From NCBI RefSeq assembly GCF_009467825.1, contig NZ_WIOK01000006.1, positions 124,001-188,000 on the forward strand: a stretch of DNA of 64,000 bases. Reading direction: 5' to 3'. Under the pieces are notes generated by a model that saw only the letters and a program-made list of their open reading frames with translations, did no database searches and was not told the origin of the DNA. Numbering within the stretch: the first letter of the stretch is position 1; each line of letters opens with the position of its first letter. This DNA comes from Cyclobacterium xiamenense (GTDB lineage Bacteria; Bacteroidota; Bacteroidia; Cytophagales; Cyclobacteriaceae). Of this stretch, positions 54,206 through 63,008 are shown in pieces. A program made the translations under genes and the position numbers.

Positions 54206-54913
54206 TTAAAACCAACAAATAACCTGCCATCGGAATGCCCAATGCCACGAAATTTTATAGGTAGTGATTCCCGCCGCGGCTAAAATCCGCTCCCAATCCG
54301 TTCTGCTAAACGCGCGCAAAACCGATAGCGGGGCATCGTTTTTTACCATGCGGGAGCGAGAAAAGACCGCCGTCAGCCATTTGATGCTATAGTAGGCCAG
54401 AAAATGCCGATGCAGGTCATTAATAACCAACCCGATTCTAGTGGTATCCTTGAGGTTACAAAGAATCTGGACCAGTTCCTCGTCGGTAAAATGATGGGTA
54501 AACAGGGTGCAGGTTTGTATGTCCGCCGGGGTTTTCAAAAAGTCCTTCTCAAACACATTTCCCACCCTAAACTGAATTTCAGGATACCTGGACTGGATGG
54601 TCTCGCGTGCCAGCGAAATGATGTGGGGATTGGCATCGATGCCGGTAATTTCCAGCGAGTAGCGGTTTCGGTCTCCCCATTTTTTTAGCACCAAAGCCAT
54701 GTCTCCCCTGCCACATCCCAAATCGGCAATGCGGTGCGTTTTTTGACGATTTTTCCCAATCAGGTACTGTATGCCAGAGGTGGTCACCCGATTTCCTCCC
54801 AATAGCCGGTTGATGGTGCGCAGCTCTCGAAGGGTTTGCTCCAGCTCCTTGCCGCTGCATTGCAGGTCGTCCATCAACTCCTTTGTGTAACTTCTGTGGG
54901 CAAATTTGCTCAT
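54206..54913 (-). CDS. SAM-dependent methyltransferase of the type III PKS locus
   Basis: 235 residues, class I Rossmann methyltransferase. Motif I is RIADLGCGRGDMALVLKKWG (near 78-97), followed by ITGIDANPHII. The later half has CTLFTHHFTDEELVQILCNL, resembling UbiE/COQ5-like C- or O-methyltransferases. The start overlaps the PKS stop by 4 bases (ATGA), so it is coupled to it. It probably methylates the polyketide product, which is inference from operon structure. The gene ends 49 bases before mscS. Confidence 0.88.
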   Translation of the reverse strand: MSKFAHRSYTKELMDDLQCSGKELEQTLRELRTINRLLGGNRVTTSGIQYLIGKNRQKTHRIADLGCGRGDMALVLKKWGDRNRYSLEITGIDANPHIISLARETIQSRYPEIQFRVGNVFEKDFLKTPADIQTCTLFTHHFTDEELVQILCNLKDTTRIGLVINDLHRHFLAYYSIKWLTAVFSRSRMVKNDAPLSVLRAFSRTDWERILAAAGITTYKISWHWAFRWQVICWF

Positions 54914-55989
54914 GACTTTTGGAGCAATAAGGTTTCTAAGGTAAGCCCCGGACCAAAACCCATGGCCAAGACCTCTCCCTCTATGGCAGGATCTTCCAGG
55001 ATGGCGGCGAGTACGTATAAGATGGTGACGGAAGACATGTTGCCAAACATTTCGAGTACCTGGTGAGCGTGTCCATTTTGTCGTTCCTCAATGCCGAAAG
55101 CCGATTCAATTTTTTTCAGGATTTGTTTGCCTCCCGGATGAATCGCAAACTGGCGGATCTGTGCGATGTCAAATTTGTTTTCCAGGTTTTTTCGCAATTC
55201 CAAAATTCCTCGATTCAATAAATCGGGAATGTATTTGCTAAGTCTCATTTCGAAACCAAAATCACCGATCGTCCATGCCATGTCGGTTTCTCCTTCGATC
55301 AGGATATTACTCTGGTATTGGCGGATGGCCAGACCATGTTCTGCGTTTTTAACCAAAACAGCCGCGGCCCCATCCCCAAAAAGTGCATTGGCGATGACGT
55401 TATCCTCGTTGTACGCTTTTTGAAAGTGGATCGTGCATAGTTCCACACCCACAATCAATACGCGGGCGTTGGGTTCGCTACGGCAGATCCTATCGGCCAG
55501 TTTGATTCCATTAAATGCGGCATAACAACCCATGAAATGAATGGCGTAACGCTCGATCGTATTGGGAAAGCCAATCGTTTGGATAATGTCCATCTCCACT
55601 CCAGGCGCGTACATGCCGGTACAGGAGACCAACACCAGGTGTGTCACCTTCGAGGGCGGGAGTTGCGCCTCCTGCAAGCATCGCCGAATGGCCGTTTGGG
55701 CCAAAACCGGAGCCACGTTCCGAAATACCTCCATTCGCTTGGCCGTGCCCGGAAAGGGCTCCAGACTCCTGTTATTTGGAAAAAATTCAAACTTAGCCGG
55801 ATCCTCGAAGTTGAAGTCATTCAGGGCACTGTATCGCTGCCGGATCCCCGATTTACGGTAAATAAAACCCAATTTTCTGCTCTCCTGAGGGTCCAACCCA
55901 TGTGCCAATTGCATAAAGCGACTGATCTTTTCTTGAGAAATGGGTTCTCCCGGATTGGCCAGCCCTATGCTGACGATTTGGCTATTCAT
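54910..55989 (-). CDS. Type III polyketide synthase (chalcone/stilbene synthase family)
   Basis: 359 residues, cytoplasmic homodimeric KAS-like enzyme condensing malonyl-CoA onto a starter acyl-CoA. The catalytic triad is visible: Cys155 in HFMGCYAAFNG, His284 in FAIHPGGKQIL, Asn317 in FGNMSSVTI, with the terminal GFGPGLTLETLLL. VSCTGMYAPGVEMD lines the active site. Bacterial relatives make alkylpyrones, alkylresorcinols or phloroglucinol derivatives; the product cannot be predicted by eye. The methyltransferase overlaps by 4 bases, and the UbiA gene is divergent 87 bases away, so the locus is one biosynthetic unit. Confidence 0.95.
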   Translation of the reverse strand: MNSQIVSIGLANPGEPISQEKISRFMQLAHGLDPQESRKLGFIYRKSGIRQRYSALNDFNFEDPAKFEFFPNNRSLEPFPGTAKRMEVFRNVAPVLAQTAIRRCLQEAQLPPSKVTHLVLVSCTGMYAPGVEMDIIQTIGFPNTIERYAIHFMGCYAAFNGIKLADRICRSEPNARVLIVGVELCTIHFQKAYNEDNVIANALFGDGAAAVLVKNAEHGLAIRQYQSNILIEGETDMAWTIGDFGFEMRLSKYIPDLLNRGILELRKNLENKFDIAQIRQFAIHPGGKQILKKIESAFGIEERQNGHAHQVLEMFGNMSSVTILYVLAAILEDPAIEGEVLAMGFGPGLTLETLLLQKS

Positions 55990-56076
55990 GGATTTTATTT
56001 TAGCTTGTTTTTATTGTAATTTTCAAGATAAGTAAAAAACAGTTGCCATGACGAAAAGTTATCAAGCTTTCTAACT

Positions 56077-56961
56077 ATGTTTAAGAAATCAAGTTGGGAA
56101 CACTTGCGGATTCCCTTTTCCTATTACCTGATGCCGGTATACTGGTTTGCGCTCGCCACCCTGCCCGAAATCGAACTCTTCCGGGCTGTGATGGTGTGGG
56201 TGGTTCTCCACCTTTTTTTATACCCGTCCAGCAATGGATACAACAGTTATTTTGATAAGGATGAAAAAAGCATCGGGGGCCTGAAGAACCCCAAGAAGGT
56301 CAGTCTGGACCTGTACTACTTATCCCTGGTGTTTTTTCTGATAGCTCTTGGGCTTGCGCTGGTATTGGGCACTGCCTTTTTCTGGATGGTGCTGGTCTAC
56401 GGACTGGTTTCCATGGCGTACAGCCATCCCTCCATTCGGCTTAAAAAATATCCCTATGTCAGTTGGCTTACGGCAGGCTTTTTTCAGGGAGCCTTTACCT
56501 TCTGGATGTGCGTGGAAGGGCTGGGGGATTCGGAATGGTCCTGGCCACTTCCGGATAGCCTGTGGATGCCGGCATCGCTAACCAGCATCTTGCTGTTGGG
56601 TTCTTATCCACTGACACAAATTTACCAGCACGAGGAGGATAGTAAACGGGGCGATGAAACACTCAGCCTAAAGCTAGGACTTTCCGGAACGTTCGGATTT
56701 TCGTCCATCTGGCTGTTGTTGGGTGGGATTGCATTTGCCGGGTACTTCTTTTACACAAATCAACCCTGGGCGGTTTGGGTTTTCTTACTCGCCATGCTTC
56801 CGGTCGTATGCTATTTTTCGGTTTGGTTTTTTTTAGCCCAAAAAGATCCCGAACGATACGTCTCCCACAGCATGAGCATGTGGATGAACAAAATTTCTGC
56901 TACGGCTTTGAATGTCTTTTTTGTCTACCTGGTCTGGCAATCGCAGGCAGCCATCCCTTGA
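56077..56961 (+). CDS. UbiA-family prenyltransferase-like membrane protein
   Basis: 294 residues with about eight hydrophobic helices. The first Asp-rich motif is SNGYNSYFDKDEKSIGG (near 51-67), with N-x3-(Y/F)-D-x-D spacing. The second is YQHEEDSKRGDETLSLKLG (near 186-204). Both motifs of UbiA prenyltransferases are therefore present and Mg2+-diphosphate binding should be retained. It would attach an isoprenoid chain to an aromatic acceptor. Divergent orientation from the PKS gene, sharing an 87-base promoter region, suggests the PKS phenolic product is the acceptor (inference). Confidence 0.85.
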   Translation: MFKKSSWEHLRIPFSYYLMPVYWFALATLPEIELFRAVMVWVVLHLFLYPSSNGYNSYFDKDEKSIGGLKNPKKVSLDLYYLSLVFFLIALGLALVLGTAFFWMVLVYGLVSMAYSHPSIRLKKYPYVSWLTAGFFQGAFTFWMCVEGLGDSEWSWPLPDSLWMPASLTSILLLGSYPLTQIYQHEEDSKRGDETLSLKLGLSGTFGFSSIWLLLGGIAFAGYFFYTNQPWAVWVFLLAMLPVVCYFSVWFFLAQKDPERYVSHSMSMWMNKISATALNVFFVYLVWQSQAAIP

Positions 56962-57147
56962 GGCATGATAGGGTGGGATGGATTATGGAACGGCCTTAGG
57001 TACATGGGGTCCCGGTGCGGAACGGTAGAAAAAAGGAGGCTTTTCTTGCAGTCTCCGGCATCGGGATGCCGTTCAACTACAATTTTGATGAAGGAAGCTG
57101 CCAAAAAAAAGATATTCTTTATATTGCTCCAAAATTAATTTTCAGGT

Positions 57148-60100
57148 ATGTATAGCAACACGATTACGAAGGGCTTTCTCGCCCTTTTGAGTGCAATGAT
57201 CTTCCTTGGCGCCTGTTCCACGCGATCCGGCGACCCCAGGGTATTGGTTTTTGCGAAAACCGAAGGATATTACCACGAATCCATCCCAGATGGATTGCAG
57301 GCAATTATGAAGTTGGGACAGGAAAACGGCTTTTCGGTGGATACCACCACTCAGGCCGAAATGTTTACCGAGGAAATCCTGCAACAATACAGCGCAGTCG
57401 TTTTTCTGAGTACGACCGGAGACGTACTCAACCACTATCAGGAAGCCGATTTTGAACGCTACATACAGGCAGGTGGAGGCTTTGTGGGCATCCATGCTGC
57501 GGCAGATACGGAATACGATTGGCCCTGGTATGGAAAAATGACCGGTGGCTACTTTTCAGACCATCCGGGTATCAACGACCCGCACCCCAATATACAGGAA
57601 GGAAGCCTGGACGTAGTGGACAAATCCCATGGAAGCACCTCCTTTTTACCGGACCAATGGACCCGTACCGACGAGTGGTACAGCTACAAAAACCTGAACG
57701 AAGACGTCAACGTACTGATAACCCTTGATGAAAGCAGCTATCAGGGAGGAGAGGACATGGGCGAGCATCCCATTGCCTGGTACCACGAATACGATGGCGG
57801 CAGGGCCTTTTACACCGGTGGAGGGCATACCAGCGAATCCTTTCAGGAGGAGCTCTTCTTGCGCCACCTGGCAGAAGGTATTCGCTATGCCATCGGAGCC
57901 AATAAAAAACTGGACTATTCACGGGTGAGTAGCAAGCGGGTGCCCGAAGCCGATCGTTTCGCAAAAATCAACATGGTGAGCGGGGAGTTTACCGAGCCGA
58001 CCGAAATGGCCATTCTTCCGAATCTGGATATATTGGTCTCCCAACGTAGGGGCGAAATCCTGTTGTATAAAAACGGAGATTCCACCACCAATCAGGTAGC
58101 TCACCTGGACGTGTATTGGAAAACGGATGCCCCAAGAGTAAATGCCGAAGAAGGGCTTATGGGCATCAAGGCAGACCCGGACTATGAAAACAACCACTGG
58201 GTTTATGTTTTTTATAGCCCCACGGGAAAATCAGTGAACAGGCTCTCCCGGTTTAAATTTGAATCCGATGAATGGAAAATGGATACCGAGCAGGTGATTC
58301 TGGAGTTCTATTCCCAGCGGGATATTTGCTGCCATACGGGTGGATCCATCGCCTTTGACAGCGAGGGGCTGCTCTATGTATCGGCCGGAGACAATTCCAC
58401 ACCCTTCAACCAGCCCAACCAACCCCATACGTTGAGAGGGTATGCCCCGCTGGACGAAAGGCCGGGTTTTGAACAATACGATGCGGCGAGGTCTTCCGGA
58501 AACACCAACGACTTGCGCGGAAAAATTATCCGCATAAAAGTGAATGAAGACGGCTCCTACAGCATTCCGAAGGGCAATTTGTACCCGGAAGGAATGGCGG
58601 GAACCAAACCCGAAATCTACGTGCAGGGCAATCGAAACCCCTACCGAATCAGCGTGGACCAAAAGACCGGCTACCTGTACTGGGGAGAGGTGGGGCCCGA
58701 TGCCCGGGCAGACAGCCTGGGTGTGCGTGGTCCCAAGGGCTATGATGAAGTAAATCAAGCAAAAGAAGCCGGTTTTTTTGGTTGGCCCTTCTTTGTAGGA
58801 GACAACTACCCCTACAATGCCTACGATTTTGACACCGGAGAATCTGGAATCCAGTTCGATCCACTCAAGCCGGTAAACCTGTCCCGCAACAATACCGGAT
58901 TGAAAGAATTGCCGCCAGCCCAACCAGCATTTATCTACTATCCCTACGTTGAATCGCCGGAATTCCCGCAAGTCGGAACGGGCGGCCGAAATGCAATGGC
59001 AGGTCCGGTGTATTACTCCGACCTGTATCCCAATGGAGGCGGATTACCCGACTATTACGACGGAAAGCTGTTTATCTACGATTGGATTCGCGGCTGGATC
59101 AAAGCCGTGACGATGGATGAAAATGGCGACTACGTCAAAATGGAACCATTTATGGCAGACGTGCGCCAAAACGCCCTCATCGACCTGGAATTGGGACCCG
59201 ACGGAAAATTGTACCTGCTGGAATACGGCAACGGCTGGTTCAGCGCCAACGAGGACGCTGCCCTTTCCGTCATTGCGTTCAACCCCGGCAACCGCGCGCC
59301 AGTAGTTACCGGAATTACCTCGGACAAAACATCTGGAACCCTTCCGCTTCAGGTGCAACTGCAAGTAAAGGCTAGCGATCCGGAAAAGGATGCGCTGACC
59401 TATACCTGGGACCTGGGGAACGGGGAATACATCGACACCACCGAACCTCAATTGACCTACACCTACGAATCCGTCGGCGATTACGATATCTCGGTAACGG
59501 TCCGGGATACCGGAGAGGAAGCTGCCAAAAGCCCAGTGCTGAACGTGTATGCTGGAAACGTTGCGCCAGAAGTACACATACAGTTTGCCGGCAACTCCTC
59601 CTTTTATTTCCCAGGAAAATCCGTTGACTACGAAGTGACCGTCACGGATCCCGATGATCCCGAAGCGGGAAATGACCTATCCACCCTTTATGTGTCAGCA
59701 GACTACATCGAGGGATTCGACCAGGCAGAAGCGGCCATGGGGCATCAGATCATGTCGGAGGCCATGGCCGGAAAGAGCATCATGGAATCCCTGACCTGCA
59801 AAACCTGTCATCAGGTAGACGAGGCGTCCGTAGGCCCTGCCTACACGGAAGTTGCCAAAAAATACGCCGACGATCCGGAAGCAGCCGATCACCTGATCAA
59901 TAAGATCATTAAAGGTGGATCGGGTGTATGGGGAGAAACGATGATGCCAGCCAATCCTTCCGTAAAAGAAGGCGATGCCCGGAAAATTGTCGCCTGGGTG
60001 CTTTCGCTCGGAGAATTAGAAAGCCTGGAATCCAGCCTTCCGCCAGCTGGCAGCCTGGATCCGCTTCAGGGAAAACCCCTTTCCAACAATGGGGTCATGA

Positions 60101-60582
60101 TCCTGAACGCCAGTTTCACCGACCGGGGTGGCGAAACTATCAAACCACTGACTAGTTCCGCTACCGCCTACCTGCGGAACAGTAAGATTAGCTTTGACGA
60201 ACTGAGCGAAACATCCGGATTCGACAATGTCGATTTTGAGGGACAAAAAATCTTGATTGCCCCTACGGATCGTGGGCATGTTGCCCTCAAGGGAATCGAC
60301 CTTACTGGTCTGAAAGGCATCGACTTTACGGCCGGTTCTCAAAACCCGTTTGCCTTTGGCTATCAGATAGAAGCCCGGGTTGGAAGTCCGGATGGCCCAC
60401 TGATCGGTCAGTCGATACTTCGCAAAAAACCCGAACAAGGCAGAAGCCAATACGACTTCCAACTATCGTTTGAAAATGTACCGGAGGAGGAAATGCAGGA
60501 CCTATACCTTGTCACGGTACCGCTGAATGAAGCGGAAAAGGTAAATTTGGCCTTTTTATCCATGGAAATGATTTCCGAATAG
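57148..60582 (+). CDS. ThuA - PQQ sugar dehydrogenase - PKD - cytochrome c multidomain lipoprotein
   Basis: 1144 residues. Lipobox FLGAC at residues 20-24. Domains in order: ThuA-like trehalose utilisation fold (about 30-245, FVGIHAAADTEYDWPWY); a six-bladed PQQ-type glucose/sorbosone dehydrogenase (about 275-715, ERGLLYVSAGDNS region, IYVQGNRNPYRISVD); a PKD domain (about 730-800, YTWDLGNGEYIDTTEPQLTY); a class I cytochrome c with CKTCH at 884-888 and the distal Met in GETMMPANP near 932; and a C-terminal carbohydrate-binding-like module. It probably oxidises a sugar on the outer face and passes electrons to its own heme. Such fusions occur in Bacteroidota and Planctomycetes; the sugar is unknown. 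Confidence 0.88.
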   Translation: MYSNTITKGFLALLSAMIFLGACSTRSGDPRVLVFAKTEGYYHESIPDGLQAIMKLGQENGFSVDTTTQAEMFTEEILQQYSAVVFLSTTGDVLNHYQEADFERYIQAGGGFVGIHAAADTEYDWPWYGKMTGGYFSDHPGINDPHPNIQEGSLDVVDKSHGSTSFLPDQWTRTDEWYSYKNLNEDVNVLITLDESSYQGGEDMGEHPIAWYHEYDGGRAFYTGGGHTSESFQEELFLRHLAEGIRYAIGANKKLDYSRVSSKRVPEADRFAKINMVSGEFTEPTEMAILPNLDILVSQRRGEILLYKNGDSTTNQVAHLDVYWKTDAPRVNAEEGLMGIKADPDYENNHWVYVFYSPTGKSVNRLSRFKFESDEWKMDTEQVILEFYSQRDICCHTGGSIAFDSEGLLYVSAGDNSTPFNQPNQPHTLRGYAPLDERPGFEQYDAARSSGNTNDLRGKIIRIKVNEDGSYSIPKGNLYPEGMAGTKPEIYVQGNRNPYRISVDQKTGYLYWGEVGPDARADSLGVRGPKGYDEVNQAKEAGFFGWPFFVGDNYPYNAYDFDTGESGIQFDPLKPVNLSRNNTGLKELPPAQPAFIYYPYVESPEFPQVGTGGRNAMAGPVYYSDLYPNGGGLPDYYDGKLFIYDWIRGWIKAVTMDENGDYVKMEPFMADVRQNALIDLELGPDGKLYLLEYGNGWFSANEDAALSVIAFNPGNRAPVVTGITSDKTSGTLPLQVQLQVKASDPEKDALTYTWDLGNGEYIDTTEPQLTYTYESVGDYDISVTVRDTGEEAAKSPVLNVYAGNVAPEVHIQFAGNSSFYFPGKSVDYEVTVTDPDDPEAGNDLSTLYVSADYIEGFDQAEAAMGHQIMSEAMAGKSIMESLTCKTCHQVDEASVGPAYTEVAKKYADDPEAADHLINKIIKGGSGVWGETMMPANPSVKEGDARKIVAWVLSLGELESLESSLPPAGSLDPLQGKPLSNNGVMILNASFTDRGGETIKPLTSSATAYLRNSKISFDELSETSGFDNVDFEGQKILIAPTDRGHVALKGIDLTGLKGIDFTAGSQNPFAFGYQIEARVGSPDGPLIGQSILRKKPEQGRSQYDFQLSFENVPEEEMQDLYLVTVPLNEAEKVNLAFLSMEMISE

Positions 60583-60612
60583 TACGAAGCAGGGACACAT
60601 CCAGGCCTCAAC

Positions 60613-60648
60613 CACCCTGTACCCATCGGTGCAGGGTGTTTTTTTTTC
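60613..60648 (+). terminator. Terminator after the multidomain lipoprotein gene
   Basis: CACCCTG (60613-60619) pairs with CAGGGTG (60632-60638), followed by nine Ts. Rho-independent type, 30 bases after the stop codon. Confidence 0.8.
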
Positions 60649-60793
60649 AAGCCCTGGTATTCATTAAGGCGCCGTTGAAGCGGCTGCACCCGAAGAAACT
60701 GGCACCGGACAACTCCCCCTGGATAAGCCACTGGGGGTACGAATTCAGCTCGCTCGGGTACTCCTTGTAGATTCCAGGCGGTAGGGGATTAAT

Positions 60794-62161
60794 TCATTTT
60801 CTGAGCATAAAATTCACGCCAACTCCAACTTCCACTCCATGGGTACGATCTTCTAAAAGGCCCGTACGCGCCACCGGTAACCAGTATTGACTTCGCAAAG
60901 ACAATTTCCACCGCCTGGCCAACAGGTAATTGGTCCCAATGCCCAGTCGTAAATGACTGATTGTAAATTGGCGTAAAGGGTCCGAAGCATACTGATACTC
61001 CAGTTCGGAATTGTTTTCAAACTCGTAGATAAAATCCTGTCGGGATAGGTAATTACCCAGCAGTCCGAAACCACTTTCAAAGCTCACTCCCGCAAAACTC
61101 GGGCTTCTCCAGCGCAGTTCCAGCGGGAAAAACCACTGCCGATTGGTCAGGTAGATTTCGTCCAGGCTGCTGATATCCTGGGGCACTTCGGGCAGGCCAT
61201 CCACCAATGCCTGATCCAACGCCATGATTTCCTCGTCATCCAATTCCCCTTCTACCCGGTTTCGTATGGCCCCAAGGTATAGGCCCCATCCACTTTCCCA
61301 TTCCAGCCCCAGGTGAACACCCTGTTGATTGGGAGTGTAATATTCAATCAGGCGGCTGATCGGAAAAACCAGGGAGGTACCGGCTTCCAGGTGAAGCGTG
61401 GTACGACTTTTTCTGGCAACGGGCATCTGGTTTAGGTTGCTGGTGTCTCCTACGACGAGCTCCTTGTCCGTTCGCATCACAAACTCCTCCTCCGGGCCGA
61501 CGGGAGCAGGTGCAGCCAGGGACCTTCTCCGGGGTTGATTGCCGCCAACCTTTCCTTTCATAGAACCCTTTCCCACTTCCTGCCTACCTGTGGTAAGGGA
61601 ATCATCCACCTGACTCCGCGTCTCGCCGCTCCGGGTATCGGAACGGAAACCGCCAACGGACGCTTTTGACATTGAATGGGTTTCGACACCGGCCGGGTTA
61701 GCTGTTGCCAATGGATCCAGTCCCGGACCCATTGAGCCGGTAGCGGTATTTACTTCCACGAAGCCTTGCGTTTCTGCACCATTTTCCAAGTCCTCGTATA
61801 CCGGATTACCGGCTGGAGGCCCAAGGGCCGTCTTCTCTTTTACATATATTTCCCGGTATACGTACACGGTGTCCACGAGGTACACCGTATCGCTGCGGTA
61901 AATCGTATCGACACCTACACTACCCCCTTCCTGATAGAAGCGTTCAGCGGGTGTGTTTTTTTGCGTTTCCGTATACCACCACAGGCCCCCGAGAAAGAGG
62001 CCCGTAGCGTACAGGTAAGGAAAAAACCATTGCTTCCAGAAGGGGGTGCTAGACGCATACAACAGCGGGGAAAATTTTTCCCATGCTCCCTCTTCTTCCG
62101 GGGCGGAAAGCTGTTCGAGCTTGTCCCTGATTTTTTTTTCGAATGGATCGTGCTTAGCCAT
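60794..62161 (-). CDS. Membrane protein coupled to ECF sigma gene, cytosolic N-tail and barrel-like C-domain
   Basis: 455 residues. Residues 1-40 are charged and cytosolic (KHDPFEKKIRDKLEQLSAPEEEGAWEKFSPLL), with one membrane helix at about 45-63 (WFFPYLYATGLFLGGLWWY). A long low-complexity linker follows, then a beta-rich C-terminal 190 residues with SGWGLYLGAIRNRVEGE, PLELRWRSPSFAGVSFESGFG and the terminal VGVGVNFML. That pattern resembles an outer-membrane barrel, yet the inner-membrane helix and cytosolic tail look like an anti-sigma factor. The gene overlaps the sigma gene by 8 bases. It is a probable sigma regulator; the hybrid layout is common in Bacteroidetes sigma loci but uncharacterised. 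Confidence 0.7.
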   Translation of the reverse strand: MAKHDPFEKKIRDKLEQLSAPEEEGAWEKFSPLLYASSTPFWKQWFFPYLYATGLFLGGLWWYTETQKNTPAERFYQEGGSVGVDTIYRSDTVYLVDTVYVYREIYVKEKTALGPPAGNPVYEDLENGAETQGFVEVNTATGSMGPGLDPLATANPAGVETHSMSKASVGGFRSDTRSGETRSQVDDSLTTGRQEVGKGSMKGKVGGNQPRRRSLAAPAPVGPEEEFVMRTDKELVVGDTSNLNQMPVARKSRTTLHLEAGTSLVFPISRLIEYYTPNQQGVHLGLEWESGWGLYLGAIRNRVEGELDDEEIMALDQALVDGLPEVPQDISSLDEIYLTNRQWFFPLELRWRSPSFAGVSFESGFGLLGNYLSRQDFIYEFENNSELEYQYASDPLRQFTISHLRLGIGTNYLLARRWKLSLRSQYWLPVARTGLLEDRTHGVEVGVGVNFMLRK

Positions 62162-62726
62162 GATTGATTTGCTTTTCTTGGTGTAGAGCAGCCAATGCCT
62201 TTTGCATGCTTGCCTTGGCTTTCGCGTAGTTGGATTTGGATGTCCCTTCTGAAATACCCAGTTGCTCGGCGATTTCCCGATGGGTATATCCCTCTACCGC
62301 ATACAGAGAAAACACCATGCGGTAGGCGGGGGAAAGGTTTTGTACGAGGGCCAGGATTTCTTCAGCGCTGATTTTGTCCAGCAGATCATCGTTAAACGAA
62401 GAACGAAGCGGTGCCTCTTCGTAACCCGGGTGCCTGTCTTCGTAGCGCTTCCTGCGGCGGAAATGATCTATAGCCGAATGGACCATGATGCGGCGTACCC
62501 AGCCACCAAAACTCAAATCGGGACTGTAAGTCTCAAGCTGCCGGAATACTTTAAGCATGCCCTCGTTGACCACTGACCGGGCTTCGTCCAGATCTGGCGT
62601 GTAGCGACGGGACACATTCAAGGCCAGCGGGTAAGCCAGTTTGAACAAGCGCTCCTGTGCTTTTCGATCATTTTTGCAACAAAGGCGAATCAGCTCCTGT
62701 AGTTCCTTGGAATCGGGTAAGTTCAT
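62154..62726 (-). CDS. ECF-type sigma-70 factor
   Basis: 190 residues. Region 2: AYPLALNVSRRYTPDLDEARSVVNEGMLKVFRQL and SFGGWVRRIMVHSAIDHFRR. Region 4: NLSPAYRMVFSLYAVEGYTHREIAEQLGISEGTSKSNYAKAKA. That is the full ECF layout for a sigma factor of this size. The hybrid membrane protein gene overlaps its 3' end by 8 bases, so the pair forms one operon. No copy of the TTTTTGTCAGGA-N14-CGACT motif was seen at this operon, so it probably reads a different promoter. Confidence 0.92.
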   Translation of the reverse strand: MNLPDSKELQELIRLCCKNDRKAQERLFKLAYPLALNVSRRYTPDLDEARSVVNEGMLKVFRQLETYSPDLSFGGWVRRIMVHSAIDHFRRRKRYEDRHPGYEEAPLRSSFNDDLLDKISAEEILALVQNLSPAYRMVFSLYAVEGYTHREIAEQLGISEGTSKSNYAKAKASMQKALAALHQEKQINHG

Positions 62727-63008
62727 CTTGATTACATCACGCTCGAAACGTCCGAAAAGGTTGCCTTACTCAAAAAAAATTCTTGCTCCAGGCAACGAAA
62801 TGCTCGGAATCCAGCGTAATCCGGGGGGGAAGATAAAAAAACGGTAGCATTCGTAGAGCAAAAAACGCAGGTTTTTTGGAAAAAAGCAGCGTCGCAGATA
62901 CGCGCTGTCTGGTGAAATTGCCCGAAAACCACGTTTGGATGCCCTAGAAAGACCCGTTGAAATACTCCTTAGTTCATTCGTTTTATTTACCTAACCTACC
63001 CACAAGAA

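Noticed and set aside
60647-60793. 48 codons open in frame after the stop of the sigma-linked membrane protein (possible readthrough extension)
   Set aside because: The protein already ends in a typical barrel C-terminus, and an open stretch of that size is not rare; no readthrough signal was seen.
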